The notes below the pieces were generated by a model that saw nothing but the letters and a program-made list of their open reading frames with translations, did no database searches and had not been told where the DNA came from. Below are positions 48,106 to 58,727 of a stretch of 64,000 nt of DNA, piece by piece. The translations under genes and the position numbers were made by a program. Position 1 is the first letter of the stretch. Every line of letters begins with the position of its first letter. The stretch covers positions 49,119,185-49,183,184 of the forward strand of contig CM037598.1 of the NCBI GenBank assembly GCA_021018995.1. The letters run 5' to 3'. The DNA is from Chloranthus sessilifolius (taxonomy: Eukaryota > Streptophyta > Magnoliopsida > Chloranthales > Chloranthaceae).

Positions 48106-49110
48106 AGCCCGAAAAATCACGCTAAACTATGACCTCGGGATCCGTGCCCGTTCGGTCACAGGTTTGACCAATTAGGAGTTCGATAGTTAGTGTAGAGTGT
48201 GATGAGTGAATGTGATGTGATGGGTTATGTTGCCATGTGGTGTGTGTTGAAAATCTAAAGTCACATACACCTACTGAGGTACATGTGCTCAACACACAAG
48301 CTAGGGGGGGGAGATAAAAGGGTTTAATAGCCCTAAAATCAAGAGTTTGGTGGTTGAGAGAGAAGTAAAGAAGAGAGAGAGAAGAGTAAAGAGAGTGATT
48401 AATACAAGGAGTAAATGCTAGTTGAAGAAGGGAGATTCGAGCAAGAAACGTCAGATTCGACGTGAGGGATCCGCTAGAAGAAAAGCTGGAACCCTAGCCT
48501 TCCAACCGCTCGATTTGAAATCAATTTGAGATTTATTCAAGGTAAATTTTTGTGAATAAAATGCATAGATCATAGAGGCTAAATTGTAGTTGAAAATGGT
48601 TTAAATCATAGGATAATGGTTTAGAAAAATAGAGGAAAAAGTGTGGAAAAAGATTGGGAAGAACAGCTCGAAATGGGCTGAATCTGACAATTTCGATTAA
48701 TCGAAATTGGCCAGGAAGTTGAAAAGTCAGAGGACCCCGACTTCGATTAATTGAAATGGAGTTCGATTAATCGAACTCCAATTCGATTAATCGAAAGCTG
48801 GAACCCTAGCCTTCCAAGCTTTGATTTTGTTTAAACCATGTATATAAGGAGTTGGGATTATTCTTTTGGGACGAACCATCCGTGATGATTACTATCATCG
48901 ATGGTTCGGATAGGTTCTCCATTCATGCAGAGGCATGAGGGTAGAACTGTCTTTTGGGGAGTTGCTTAGTATAGATTTAAATTCTGAAATTTCGTTTATT
49001 TTTCTATTACATGCTTGATATACCAGTGTTCCGTGCTTAGCTAAGGGGCACGGTTAAGATGATCATGCTAATGGCACGGGTTTCGGGGTGCCGAAATCCG
49101 GGCTGTCACA
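48105..49110 (+). repeat. solo LTR, chromovirus (Tekay/Del-like) type
   Basis: About 1 kb. The left end is near AGCCCGAAAAATCACGC with CGGGATCCGTGCCCGTTCGGTCAC; the right end is GTGCCGAAATCCGGGCTGTCACA. LTRs of Tekay/Del-type chromoviruses are known for such complementary CCCGAAA and TTCGGG ends. No internal region is next to it. A TATA box (TATATAAG, near 48840) follows four TTCGATTAATCGAA words. The left boundary is blurred and no target duplication was confirmed. Confidence 0.5.
48691..48796 (+). promoter_or_regulatory. four TTCGATTAATCGAA palindromes upstream of a TATA box
   Basis: Copies at 48691-48706, 48741-48756 (one change), 48761-48776 and 48781-48796. Each is a self-complementary 14-mer, lying 45-150 nt upstream of TATATAAG inside the solo LTR. 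Confidence 0.6.
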
Positions 49111-49442
49111 AAAAGCTTCAATCTTAGTAGAGGTCCCTATCAGCCTTAGTACATCTCTCTCTAACCATTGCCTGGGAGGGTTAACTATAGGTTTGGGGGT
49201 AATTCCAAAGGGTTTGGGAAGGTTCCAAGGGGTTTTGGAAGGTTCTGAGGGATATGGGAAATGCTATCGAAAGCTTGGAGGTGCGTCTCTCTCGAAGTAA
49301 GTTTTTTTCGAGCAAAATCCCCAGCAGAGTCCCCATCTGTGCAATGGTGGATTTTGATCAAATCCTTCACGACAATGCTCTCGTGTGAAAAATAAAGAAT
49401 CGCTACATGGAGCTTTTGTTGTCCTAGGAAACCTAAATCAAT

Positions 49443-50360
49443 ATTGAAAGCACTGAAGTGCAAAAATATGACTCTGATTCCGGTCTACGCCAAAGGCTCT
49501 TGGGTAGGGGCTTCAGTTATCGATTGAGAAGGTGTTAGGCACCCGACCAACCCGCTTGTAAGCAGTCTCTACTATGGCTGTTTAGATGTGTATATAAAAA
49601 ATATATATATAATTATATTTATAAAAAAGAAAAAAAAATAAGCGGTACTTCCTCTTGCCCGAAGGCACACCATGCCTATTGAGCCCTTCTCGCTTACTTA
49701 ATTTGGGTAACATAAAGGCTCAATTAAAGGATAGCAAAAAAGCAAAGAAGGTAGAAGAATAAAGGGGAGAGCCGGAGCTCTTCGGCCCTTGTAGCACCGA
49801 TGTGGACCTTCATGTGGCTGCGTTTGATGAGCTTCCAATAGCTTTAATGGTCGCGGGATGGGTTCTAATCTCTAAGGCTTCATAGCTATGAGGTATGAGA
49901 AGAAGGCTAAGGGTAGTTCTAGCTAAATCTCAAGAATTTATGATGGAAAATGGATGGTAAAGGATGAATCTCAATTCTGGAATTTTATTGGTGAAATGCT
50001 AAAAGGGAGGGCACTCTAATCTTTTCTCTCTTTAGAATTTTTTTCAAGTCCTTCGCATGGGGGGGTGCCTCTCTATATATAGAAAATGAGAGGATTAGGA
50101 GGGTACTTAAAAGCTAAATAGGGTTAGAAATTAGGTAATCTTCTAATCTAAGGTTTCCTAGGGTTTTGAGAGGTTGGAAATATGGGCAATGGGTTTCAAT
50201 GGTAGCTGAAGGGGTGGGGTTTTAAATGACTAGAGGGTTGCACATAGGGTTAATGAGGGTGCAACAGTCCTAAAGAAACCGACTCTAAACATTGGGATGG
50301 TCAACAAGTCAAACCCCAAAAGTCATTTTCGAGCAAAATCCACCAATCACAGTAGCTAAG
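49443..50360. repeat. direct repeat unit b, copy 1 (about 0.9 kb)
   Basis: It begins near GGTCTACGCCAAAGGCTCTT and contains GTGTTAGGCACCCGACC, a TA microsatellite (49595-49625) and CACTCTAATCTTTTCTCTC. It ends near CAAACCCCAAAAGTCATTTT. Copy 2 follows directly at roughly 85-90% identity by eye. Confidence 0.75.
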
Positions 50361-51260
50361 ACTGGCGTGTATATTAAATGCACCGAAGTTGCAAATAGGA
50401 CTTTGATTTCGGTCTACGCCAAAGGCTCTTAGGTAGGGGCTTTGGTTATCGATTGGGAAAGTGTTAGGCACCCGACCCACCCACTCGTAAGCGGTCTCTA
50501 CTATTGCTATTTAGATGTGTATATAAAAAATATATATATATATATATAATTATATATATATAAAAGAAAAGAAAATGAGCGGCACTTCCCCTTGAGCCCT
50601 TCCCGCTTGCCGAAATTTAGGCAACATAACAGCTCAATTCTAGGATAGAAGAAAAACAAAGAAGGTAGAGGAATAGAGGGGAGAGCCGTAGCTCTCGGGC
50701 CCTTGGAGAACCGATGTGGACCTTCGCTTGATCGTGTTTGATGAGCTTCCGATAGCTTTAATAGTCACAGGATGGGTTCTAATCTCTAAGGCTTGGTAGC
50801 TAAGAGGTAAGAGAAGAAGGCTAAGGAGTAGTTCTACCTAAATCTCAAGGATTTATAGTGGAAAATGGATGGTAAAGGATGAATCTCAGTTCTGAAATTT
50901 TGTGGGCAAATTGCTAAATGGGAGGGCACTCTAATCTTTTCTCTCTTTAGAATTTTTTTCAAGCCTTTGTAAAGGGAGGGGCGCCTCTCTATTTATTGGA
51001 AAAAGGGTGGTTATGAGACTCCTTAAGTGCTAATAGGGTTAGCAGTAAGGTAATCTTCTAATCTAAGGTTTCCTAGGATTTTGAGAGCTTGGAAATGTGG
51101 GTAATGAGTTTCAATGGTAGATGATAGGGTGGAGTTTTAAATGGCACAAGGGTTGCAATTAGGCTAAATGGAGGGGGCAACAGTCCTAATGAAACCCACC
51201 CTAAACATAGGGATGGTCAACAAGTCAAACCCCAAAAGCCATTTTTGAGCAAAAACTTAA
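50361..51260. repeat. direct repeat unit b, copy 2 (about 0.9 kb)
   Basis: It has the same blocks in the same order as copy 1. The TA run (50521-50565) is longer than in copy 1. It leads directly into the hairpin array. Confidence 0.75.
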
Positions 51261-51278
51261 AGTTACTATAGCTAAGCC

Positions 51279-51451
51279 TAGCGTGTGTATTACACACGTT
51301 AAGAATAGCTATAGTGCTCAAGAAGAATCCAGAGGTTCAAAACCCACCTTGGAGCCTACAAAAAGACCAGATTTTGCCTAGCATGTGTACTAGACACGCT
51401 AGGCAAAATTCTGCCAAAATTGGCCTAGCGTGTATATCATACACGCTAGGC
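51279..51451. repeat. hairpin array 1: three TAGCGTGTGTA-type inverted repeats
   Basis: Arms of the type TAGCGTGTGTA face their complement across a 1-4 nt centre at 51279-51301, 51372-51408 (arms extended by TTTTGCC and GGCAAAA) and 51423-51451. Four more are at 56783-56948. Confidence 0.7.
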
Positions 51452-52485
51452 ATAATACTTACATTTCTGCCCGATTTTTAATCGTCGTAACTTTTGATAT
51501 ACAATCTGATTGAGACAATTCTTGGCTCATTGGAAAGCTGGGGAAGGGCTATTTTTAATGGTATATAACTTAGTGCTAGCAGAGGTCTGTGTAAACTTTG
51601 GCACTCCTCTTTCCATCCACTACTCAGGAGGGTTCGAAATTGGTCCGGGAAAGGGTTCTAATGGGTTTGGAAAGGTTAGGATTGATTCCTAAGGGTTCGG
51701 GAGGGATTGTAAAAGTTTTGAGATGATTCCTAAGGGTTTGGGAAATCCTTTCGAAAGCTCAGGGGTGCATTCTTCTCGAAGTATGTGTCGATCAGGCCTT
51801 TGGTCAAATTTAGCGTATGTAATACAGGTGAACATTATGCCCATGCTCGTAAGTGGTCGGTAGCTACAGTGCTCAAGAAGAATTCGGAGGTTCAGACCGC
51901 TTCAAGAAGGATTAAAGGACAATATCTAACCGAAAGTGCCACTCAAGAAGAATCTAGAGCTTGGGAAAGGTATTGTCTAGCTTACCTTACAATTATTAAA
52001 TGGTTAAAACAACAAATTAAATGAACAAACTGCAGCATAGTGGACTTACAACAAGCAAGTAGTCCTGCCAGAACCAGGGTTGTTGCAGCAATTTGTAATA
52101 GGAAAGTTAGGGTAGGTCCACAGGGAAATGTGTTTTGAAATGAGGTAAATTTCCAAATCTATGATAGATTTGACACCCTAACCTAATTTAGACTAAATCA
52201 AAAAAGGAAAGAGGAGAGGTTTCTAAGATTTATCACTTTACTCAAAGTTATAGAAATCAAATGCAAATGATCCAGATCTGATTAAACGCAGAGTTAAAGG
52301 GAATGGAAAAGATTAAAATCAAAAGATGAAGAGTAGCAGCTAGGGATCTTGGTCTTTACTAAAAATCAATTGAATCAAAGGCAATGCATAAGACCTATTT
52401 GCTACAATCCTTCATTTGGCTACAAGCTCAGATGCAAGATATAAGAATCTAATCTTGACCCAAGAATTGAAGCAATCCTAAGGTT

Positions 52486-52517
52486 ATAATCTATCCATTT
52501 TAATGGCCACATATCAT
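52486..52517 (-). promoter_or_regulatory. 32-nt LTR leader hairpin, D-family solo LTR
   Basis: On the minus strand, arms ATGATATGT and ATAGATTAT pair at 8 of 9 positions (two wobbles). Bulge GG, inner CCA/TGG, loop TTAAAA. It lies 430 nt after the TATA box. Confidence 0.75.
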
Positions 52518-52946
52518 TCGAGAGATTGTTCCAATTCTAAGATCTTGATTGGAATAGGTAAACTATTGCAGATGCTGTGGGTGCCAGGCTACAAGCTCAA
52601 GCATCTACAGGAATAACTAATCCAGGGAAATCAAATACGAAAAAGTGAAATATAGATCAAAATCACCTTTAAAAATTACAATTATATTGCAATAATACAA
52701 CTTGCAATCCTATTGTGCTCAGATCTGCAATCTGTGCAACATACAATCCCTTACACAACCTCTAAAACTCTTGATTTACAGCTTTCAACCTTACCCTAGC
52801 TACTTAAGGGGTTTAGCCAATCATGATTAGATGAGAAGAGAATTGGGGAAGAAGGAAGAGGGAGGGAATTTTTGGAGGGAAAATGGAGATCGGATTTGGC
52901 TCTAGTTCTATCAATTTTTGCAAGCTAGCTCTGTAAATTCTTCAGG

Positions 52947-52954
52947 CTTTTATA
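52947..52954 (-). promoter_or_regulatory. LTR TATA box, D-family solo LTR
   Basis: TATAAAAG on the minus strand, matching the box at 40912 in element D. Confidence 0.65.
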
Positions 52955-53209
52955 CTCTTCCTTTCTGTCCTCAGATCCGTTTCAGCCAATCAGAGCCCAA
53001 GAGAATAATTCAGTTATGCTGATTTGGCTGATTTCTCTTCTAGAAGTTCTTCTCCCATTGGTCCACAACTCGTAAATACATGTGAGGCAGTTAGACTTCC
53101 CATTTGTGCCTAGTTGTGTACCAAAAATACCTCCAAGGGTTTCTGACGTGCTTTGGACTGTGTGCACAAAATTCTAAAGTTGGCAACTGCTATGAATGGA
53201 ACTGGGAAG

Positions 53210-53820
53210 TTCCCAATTCGAGTGTTGAGAGGTTCAGGGAACCTCTCGACAGGTTTTGAGTCTGTTTGGTCTTCATTTCGACAGGTTCATGTGGCTTTCG
53301 ACAGGATTGGAGACTTCTTGACAGGTTCTCTTGAACTTGACGACAGGATTGGCAGCATTTCTCATCTTCTGTTCAGTTCTTCCTTCATCCTCTCGACGAG
53401 TTATAATCAACTTATCGACTTGTTATACTGCTTTAGTTTGGCTCTTGACAGGATCTTCTGAACCGCTCGACAAGTTGGTTCATCCTCACGCTGATCAGCA
53501 TAGCTTCAGGTAAGTTGTCGACAGGTTGTCTTGCATTGCTCGACAGGTTCAGTTGAACCTCTCGACTTCCCATGCACCTCCAGGTAACCTCTCGACAGGT
53601 AGCTCTATGCAACTCGACAGGTTCTATGAACCTCTCAAATTCTTCACTCTTTCACCCACATACCTCTCGACAGCTTATAAACCAGTCTTCAGAACCTCTC
53701 AACAGGTACTGGGAAGCTCTCGATAGGATCTTCTGCTGGGCCTCCAACCTCTCGAAAGCCTTATTCTAAGCACCCAAACCTGTCGACAGCTCAAATTAAC
53801 CTCTCGACAGGTTGTATCCT
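53210..53820 (-). promoter_or_regulatory. CTCGACAGG motif cluster in U3, D-family solo LTR
   Basis: About twenty words in 610 nt: ACCTCTCGACAGG occurs at least three times, with GCTCGACAGG, CCTGTCGACAGC, CTTGACAGG, CTTTCGACAGG, ATCGACTTG and others. Spacing is irregular (about 20-60 nt). It lies upstream of the TATA box in the LTR's own direction. Confidence 0.65.
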
Positions 53821-54192
53821 TTGCTTCCATAGCTGGCGTATAATTATGTGTTATTGTTCTTCATTTGTTCCACACTCAGCAGCCTCTTGGTGGGTAAAAT
53901 CCTAATTCCATGCAACTGCACTTGGTCCTAAGCATACCCAGTTGGGCCCATGTCATTCTCATGAACTTCTAAGGCTCTATGGATTCTTTGATTGGCTGGT
54001 CTTTGGGCTGTTTGAGCACATGCTTGAGCAGCAAATTGCTTCTTTGGCCATTTAGGTGGATGTCTACACTAAGACAACAATTTATTGCTTATCTACAAAA
54101 TACACTCAAAACACATTATTAGTCAAATGAAAGGTCCATCAATGGTCAGATTAGGAGGTTAAAAATGATATTTTTCACTACTTTACAAAAGG

Positions 54193-54930
54193 AAAATTTA
54201 TTATCTCTTCCAAATGTGGTCCTTCCGGTTATCAAACCAATCATCTCGTCTGTGAGCAAATAGGTTCTAAAGGAAAACAAAGAAAGAAAAAGAGAAAGTA
54301 ATCAATTACTCCCTCGGTTACAACCCTAATCCATCTGATCCTCCTGGGCCACTCATGTTTACTCAAATCGGGTCATGGCCAAGCATATCATCATGGTCGC
54401 ACCATCTACCGCATGACCCGAGGCAAGGACAAAGGGTCAATTCGAACCAAGGGGATGGGAATTTTGGACGTCACCCAGGTCCGACCTTGGATGGTTTCGA
54501 CTACGCTCAAATTAGGACCCATTGTTTCCCCTCATGCTTAAGGCATAAAAAAAAAATCTTAAAAAAAGATAATAAATTTGCCTTTCCCATTTTCAGTTCG
54601 GCACTGTATGGCCCCCACTTCGGGATGATTGGTTTGATGACCAGAAGGACCATATTTGCAAAAGAGAATAAATTTTCCTTTCCCATTTTCAGGTCGGCAC
54701 TGTGCACGCCCCACTCCGTGATGATTGGTTTGATGACCGGAAGGACCATATTTGTAAAATATAATAAATATTCGTTTCTTATTTTTAGGTACTGTGTGCA
54801 CAACGTCTCCAAAGGAATGATCGGCATACTACCCCGATTTCCCCCTTTACAAAAACAGAGAAAAGATAAAATTTATGCAAGATAATAGATTTCCCTTTTT
54901 CCATTTACATATCTACACTATGTTCACACC
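54193..54930. repeat. 96-bp tandem repeat (54571-54840) with an inverted copy at 54193-54250
   Basis: Units begin at AATAAATTTGCC (54571), AATAAATTTTCC (54667) and AATAAATATTCG (54763), a constant 96-bp period with about 2.7 copies. The block GATTGGTTTGATGACCGGAA recurs in each and occurs in the opposite orientation at 54193-54250. The rest is low-complexity DNA; no gene seen. Confidence 0.7.
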
Positions 54931-56650
54931 ACATCTAAAAAAAAAATAACATGTGTGATGCCTTGCGTACCTCTTTTTACAAAAAGCAAAAATAACAAAA
55001 ACATAAAGAAAATATATATACCCAAAAAATATTTGGTTGGGGTTCTTATGCCCCTTCATGTGGTAATCTGATCTATGCAAAAAAATATGTGCAGGCCCAG
55101 GTAAACGACGCAGCTCGCACCTCAAAGCATCTATCTTACCGCGTAAGGTGTCCTCCTGAACATCCTGATCTTTCTTCCAACGTTCGTGTAGGCTCTTATA
55201 TCACTTCCGGGAAGCATCAGTAGCACCAAGAGCATCACTCAGGGCTCCATCCAGATGAAGGACCTCACACTCTCGCTACACTGGCTCTTGCTTCTGCCAC
55301 CTCTGCTCTAACATGTTTCTCTCTAAACACTCATATAGGACTCGCTTCTCGTCTATCAATAGTTCGATTCAGGTTCGAAGCATCGACTCCTTCTTTGGCC
55401 AAGGTCCTCCTACGTCACTACACTCGGGCTGATCCAAGTAACAAGTAGAAGGCCTCCCAAGCAATGGCCAATCCTCATACTCTGAAGAGGTGAAAACCAA
55501 ATTCCCCTGCTCTAAATCAACATATGCATCGACTAATGCATTTCCTTGAGAGCAGCTATCCTATCCAAGTCTCCATAGGATCCCCGAGAGAAAATCAAGC
55601 CGCATAAGGGTGGCTTTGATGCACAGGGCACCTGCTGAGAGCAACCAAACTGACGCAACACCCGAAATGGGAAATAGTGGGTGCTGCTCGTCAAACCAAG
55701 AAGAGTGATGCCCTCGCAATCCCTGGATCGAATTACTGGAAAAGCCCAATCCAACCAAGGAAGTCTCCACACTAGTTCAGCCTCAGTCAGCCAAAGCTTT
55801 AGCTCTTGTATATTCCCCTGTGGCAGCTTGTGACATCAACCGAAGAAGCAATGAATCACCTCACCTCGAACGACATAAAAGCGGGGCATGGGTCCCAAGA
55901 TAGCAAGATGCTCCCCAAGCCAAATTTGGGGAAAGACAGGACATCCTTGGAGGCCCTCCACCTTGCCGAGAGTGAAGGCATCAAGGCAACAATAAAGATC
56001 TGCTAGCACCATATGTAGAGCGGCCTCCCTCAAGTTTTGTTAGAACATTATAAAGCGAAAGAGAGAAGCACTCTTCCCTAGTGTGGAAAAGAACCTCAGA
56101 GATAAGGCAAAGGGCAAAGGCCTTCACATTATGAGAATTTTTGACCGACAATTTTCATAGGCTTTCCTCCCCAAAAAGTTCTCTCAGGAATTTCATCGAA
56201 CACCCGGTGGGCCCGCCAACGAGGCTTTTCTCATAATCTGCTTTCTTCAAGCCCAAGGTGATCTGGACGGCCTTAGCATAACCCAGTTTCGGTAGTACTC
56301 TGGCAAGGTCTCTATGCAGCTTCAGACCCGATAGGTTGGAGAGCTCCTCGAGAGTATGAGTTAACTAACGGTTCCCAAAACAGAAGACATGGGTGTCAAC
56401 ATCCCAAGATGAAGCCACTGCATAAATGAAATCCAAAAGTGGAGGAACTTCAAGGAAAGACGAGAGACAGGCCAGTACAAGCTAATTCAAACCCGTGAGC
56501 TCGCTCTAATTCAAACTCTCAAGCCACTTCTTTAAAAAACTGGACCCCACACCCAAAGAGGGAACTATGGTGGTCCCAGGCCTCCTATGTAAGACGGGGT
56601 TAGAAAGCAAGTCCATGGTCATACAAAGATGATCCAAAGATACAACTCAA
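54930..56650 (-). pseudogene. DUF7745-like plant transposon-associated gene (decayed)
   Basis: The minus-strand translation, read in pieces, gives THTLEELSNLSGLKLHRDL, then KLGYAKAVQITLGL, FLRELFGEES, VKAFALCLISEVLF, then HMVLADLYCCLDAFTLG, PVFPQIWLGEHLAI, VWRLPWLDW, GLTSSTHYFPFRVLRQFGCSQQVP and a charged coiled-coil tail. This order resembles proteins annotated DUF7745 that are common in repeat-rich plant genomes; their function is unknown. The gene is well decayed. Hairpin arrays of the TAGCGTG type flank it at a distance. The family call rests on memory of the motif order, so is moderate. Confidence 0.55.
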
Positions 56651-56782
56651 TGTAGGATGATGGACCCACCCATGGGCAAGTGAAAAAGAAAATGGCAGTA
56701 AAAAGTATAAAGCCCAACTCAAAAGAAAGAAAAACAAAGGCATTCTTAGGTTTAAATGACCCCACTTTTCCTAGGAAGCACT

Positions 56783-56948
56783 TAGCGTGTGTAATACACA
56801 CGCTAGGGAAAAATTTCCCAAGTTGTGCCTAGCGCGTATATTATAGACGCTAAGCCATTTACCTCCCAAGTATGCTTTCTGTGTGTAATATACATGCTAA
56901 GCAATTCTATCCCCAACATAGCCTAGCGTGTGTATTACACACACCAGG
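56783..56948. repeat. hairpin array 2: four TAGCGTGTGTA-type inverted repeats
   Basis: Copies start at 56783, 56827, 56876 and 56921, spaced 44-49 nt. The first has perfect 11-bp arms (TAGCGTGTGTA and its complement) around one central base. The others are slightly altered. Confidence 0.7.
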
Positions 56949-57492
56949 ACACTAATGCTACCCAAAAAGAAAGAAGAGAGGATGGTGTTGCGTGATCTCT
57001 CAGTTGTTGTGCTTTATTGGTTGGTGGTAAAAGTCATTTAAAAATCAAAGAAAGAGTAAAACAGGGGATGGAATCAGCACAACTAAGAAATCCTAGACCT
57101 ACAAGATACAGGGTCCATTGCAGCATGTTTTGATAAGTAAGAGTTTGTCCCACATGGAAAGGTGATCTACAGCTCCAAAGGAGCCATCTCTAGTAGTCCC
57201 TCCAGATCTGACTACAGATTTGGCAGTCCAAAGAGGAGGGGAGTTTAAGGTCACTTATTCTAAGTATTCTAAGGTACTCTAATGTCTAAACTATAGAAGG
57301 GGTTGAGAGGATGGATGGAGTGTGGCAAATAAATATAAAAGGGTCAGAAGTATGTTTTTGAGCCTAATCAGAGGAGTTTTGTAACTCAGATTCAGATATG
57401 ATGTTATAGAAATCCTGTCCAATGGCTACATTATCACCACTGAGGAGAAAGGATTCAACCCATCACTCTGCCATGACTCCACCCTTAAGGTT

Positions 57493-57524
57493 ATAACTTG
57501 TCCACTCAAATGGTCACAGACTAT
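57493..57524 (-). promoter_or_regulatory. 32-nt LTR leader hairpin, F copy 2
   Basis: Minus strand: arms ATAGTCTGT and ACAAGTTAT pair at 8 of 9 positions (two wobbles). Bulge GA, inner CCA/TGG, loop TTTGAG. Confidence 0.7.
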
Positions 57525-57927
57525 CCCATAGGGGAACCACAATCCAGTGATGGGTCAAAACATAACAAGTAAATCATTGTAGGAACTATTTCATCCAGGC
57601 TACCAGCTTAAGAATCCATAGGGAACCTCAACCTCTAAAGCTCTATGTATGGCGCTAAGGCTGTATAGGACCATGATAGCCCAGACACATAGAACCAGCA
57701 AGCAATTGATTACAACCTTCGATCTAGCTGTCCATTGCTTGAGTGAGGCTACAATGGTCCAGTCACAAGCCTACAATCTCTATAACTAGATCAGATCCAA
57801 TATCTGATGGCGGATCTATATCAGTACAGGGGAGTCTACTTCTGTACAATCTCCCACCAGGCTTCTACAAGCTCAGGTGTAAAGAAGGATCCATCTTGGA
57901 TTGGTAGATTAGAATCACCCTAAGGCT

Positions 57928-57959
57928 ATATCCTGTCCACTTGAATGGTCACAGACTAT
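57928..57959 (-). promoter_or_regulatory. 32-nt LTR leader hairpin, F copy 1
   Basis: Minus strand: arms ATAGTCTGT and ACAGGATAT pair at 8 of 9 positions (one wobble). Bulge GA, inner CCA/TGG, loop TTCAAG. It lies 523 nt after the TATA box. Confidence 0.7.
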
Positions 57960-58481
57960 CCCAGAGGCTATCCTCCTCACGGAGCCCAAGACAAAACAAG
58001 AATATTACTGCCACCACCATGGTTACCAGGCTACCAGCTCAAGCTCCCATGGGGATTTCAGATCTAGTGGGTCCTGTGGTGGGGCTAAGGCTGTATAGGA
58101 CCACCCAGACACACAGGTCACTTGGATCTGAATGGCCCTTAGAATTAGTCCTCCATTGCTTTGAAACACAGCCAAAGCAATGGCGGATCACAAGGGAGCA
58201 GCCTTGCACAGAGCATCTCACATTCAAACACAAATCCCACAAAGTATAGATACTATTACAGAACTTCCATTAATCTAGTTCAAAATGCATACAAAGACAT
58301 AGCCAGCAAGTGCTGGACTATGGAGGGAAGGAAAAAGAAAAAGAAAACTACTTACAATTACAATAAGAAAAACAAAATGATCTTAGATCAAGTTTCCAAG
58401 AAATAAGACGTGTTCCCAGCTATTCCAGGATGTAGAAAGAAAAGAAAGTCTAAGCTCCTTAAAACCTAAGCTAAGTGTGGG

Positions 58482-58489
58482 TATTTATA
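58482..58489 (-). promoter_or_regulatory. LTR TATA box, element F
   Basis: TATAAATA on the minus strand, about 240 nt past the CGCGAG cluster in the LTR's own direction. Confidence 0.6.
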
Positions 58490-58727
58490 GCAGTGGTGTG
58501 GCGGCACATTAGGGTTAGGAAACCCTAATTTTAATGATGTCACATTGCTGAATAGTGATCCTTCAATGCCTTGGGGCACGCGCACATAGATTTGAGCATG
58601 GGAGTGCATGCCCTAAAAGCTAGAAATTTCTAGAAAGTCCTCTGCTGAAGAGATGGAAGTTTGAGGTTCAAAGCTTCACTAGGTAGCCATTGTTTCCCAG
58701 ACTTGTCCCATGGTTGCTCTTGCTCTT

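Larger units (their letters stand above)
49111..51970. repeat. repeat G, left part: duplicated units without recognised genes
   Basis: Order: unit a (about 49130-49310), two 0.9-kb copies of unit b, a hairpin array (51279-51451), a second diverged unit a (about 51570-51800), and 170 nt up to the solo LTR. Unit a carries GGGTTTGGGAA, TTTCGAAAGCT-like and CTCTCGAAGTA words. No ORF here looks like a gene. It seems to be one old repeat split from 54193-56985 by the solo LTR. Confidence 0.55.
51966..54192 (-). mobile_element. solo LTR of the element D family with AAAGG target duplication
   Basis: The LTR is 51971-54187 (2,217 bp). In its own direction it starts TGTAAAGTAGTGAAAAATATC and ends AGACAATA (TA where TG is usual on the plus-strand left end). 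AAAGG lies on both sides (51966-51970 and 54188-54192). It contains the densest CTCGACAGG cluster in the window, a TATA box and one leader hairpin. No internal sequence is attached. It sits inside repeat G. Confidence 0.75.

Noticed and set aside
49595-49625. TATATA run as a promoter
   Set aside because: A microsatellite repeated in both copies of unit b, with no gene or motif cluster nearby.
54355-54885. 176-residue plus-strand ORF with internal repeats
   Set aside because: It is the 96-bp tandem repeat; the period keeps frames open on both strands and the peptide resembles nothing I know.
56783-56948. Possible CRISPR-like array because of regular 44-49 nt spacing
   Set aside because: The repeats are diverged palindromes with similar, not unique, linkers, and the DNA is plant nuclear.
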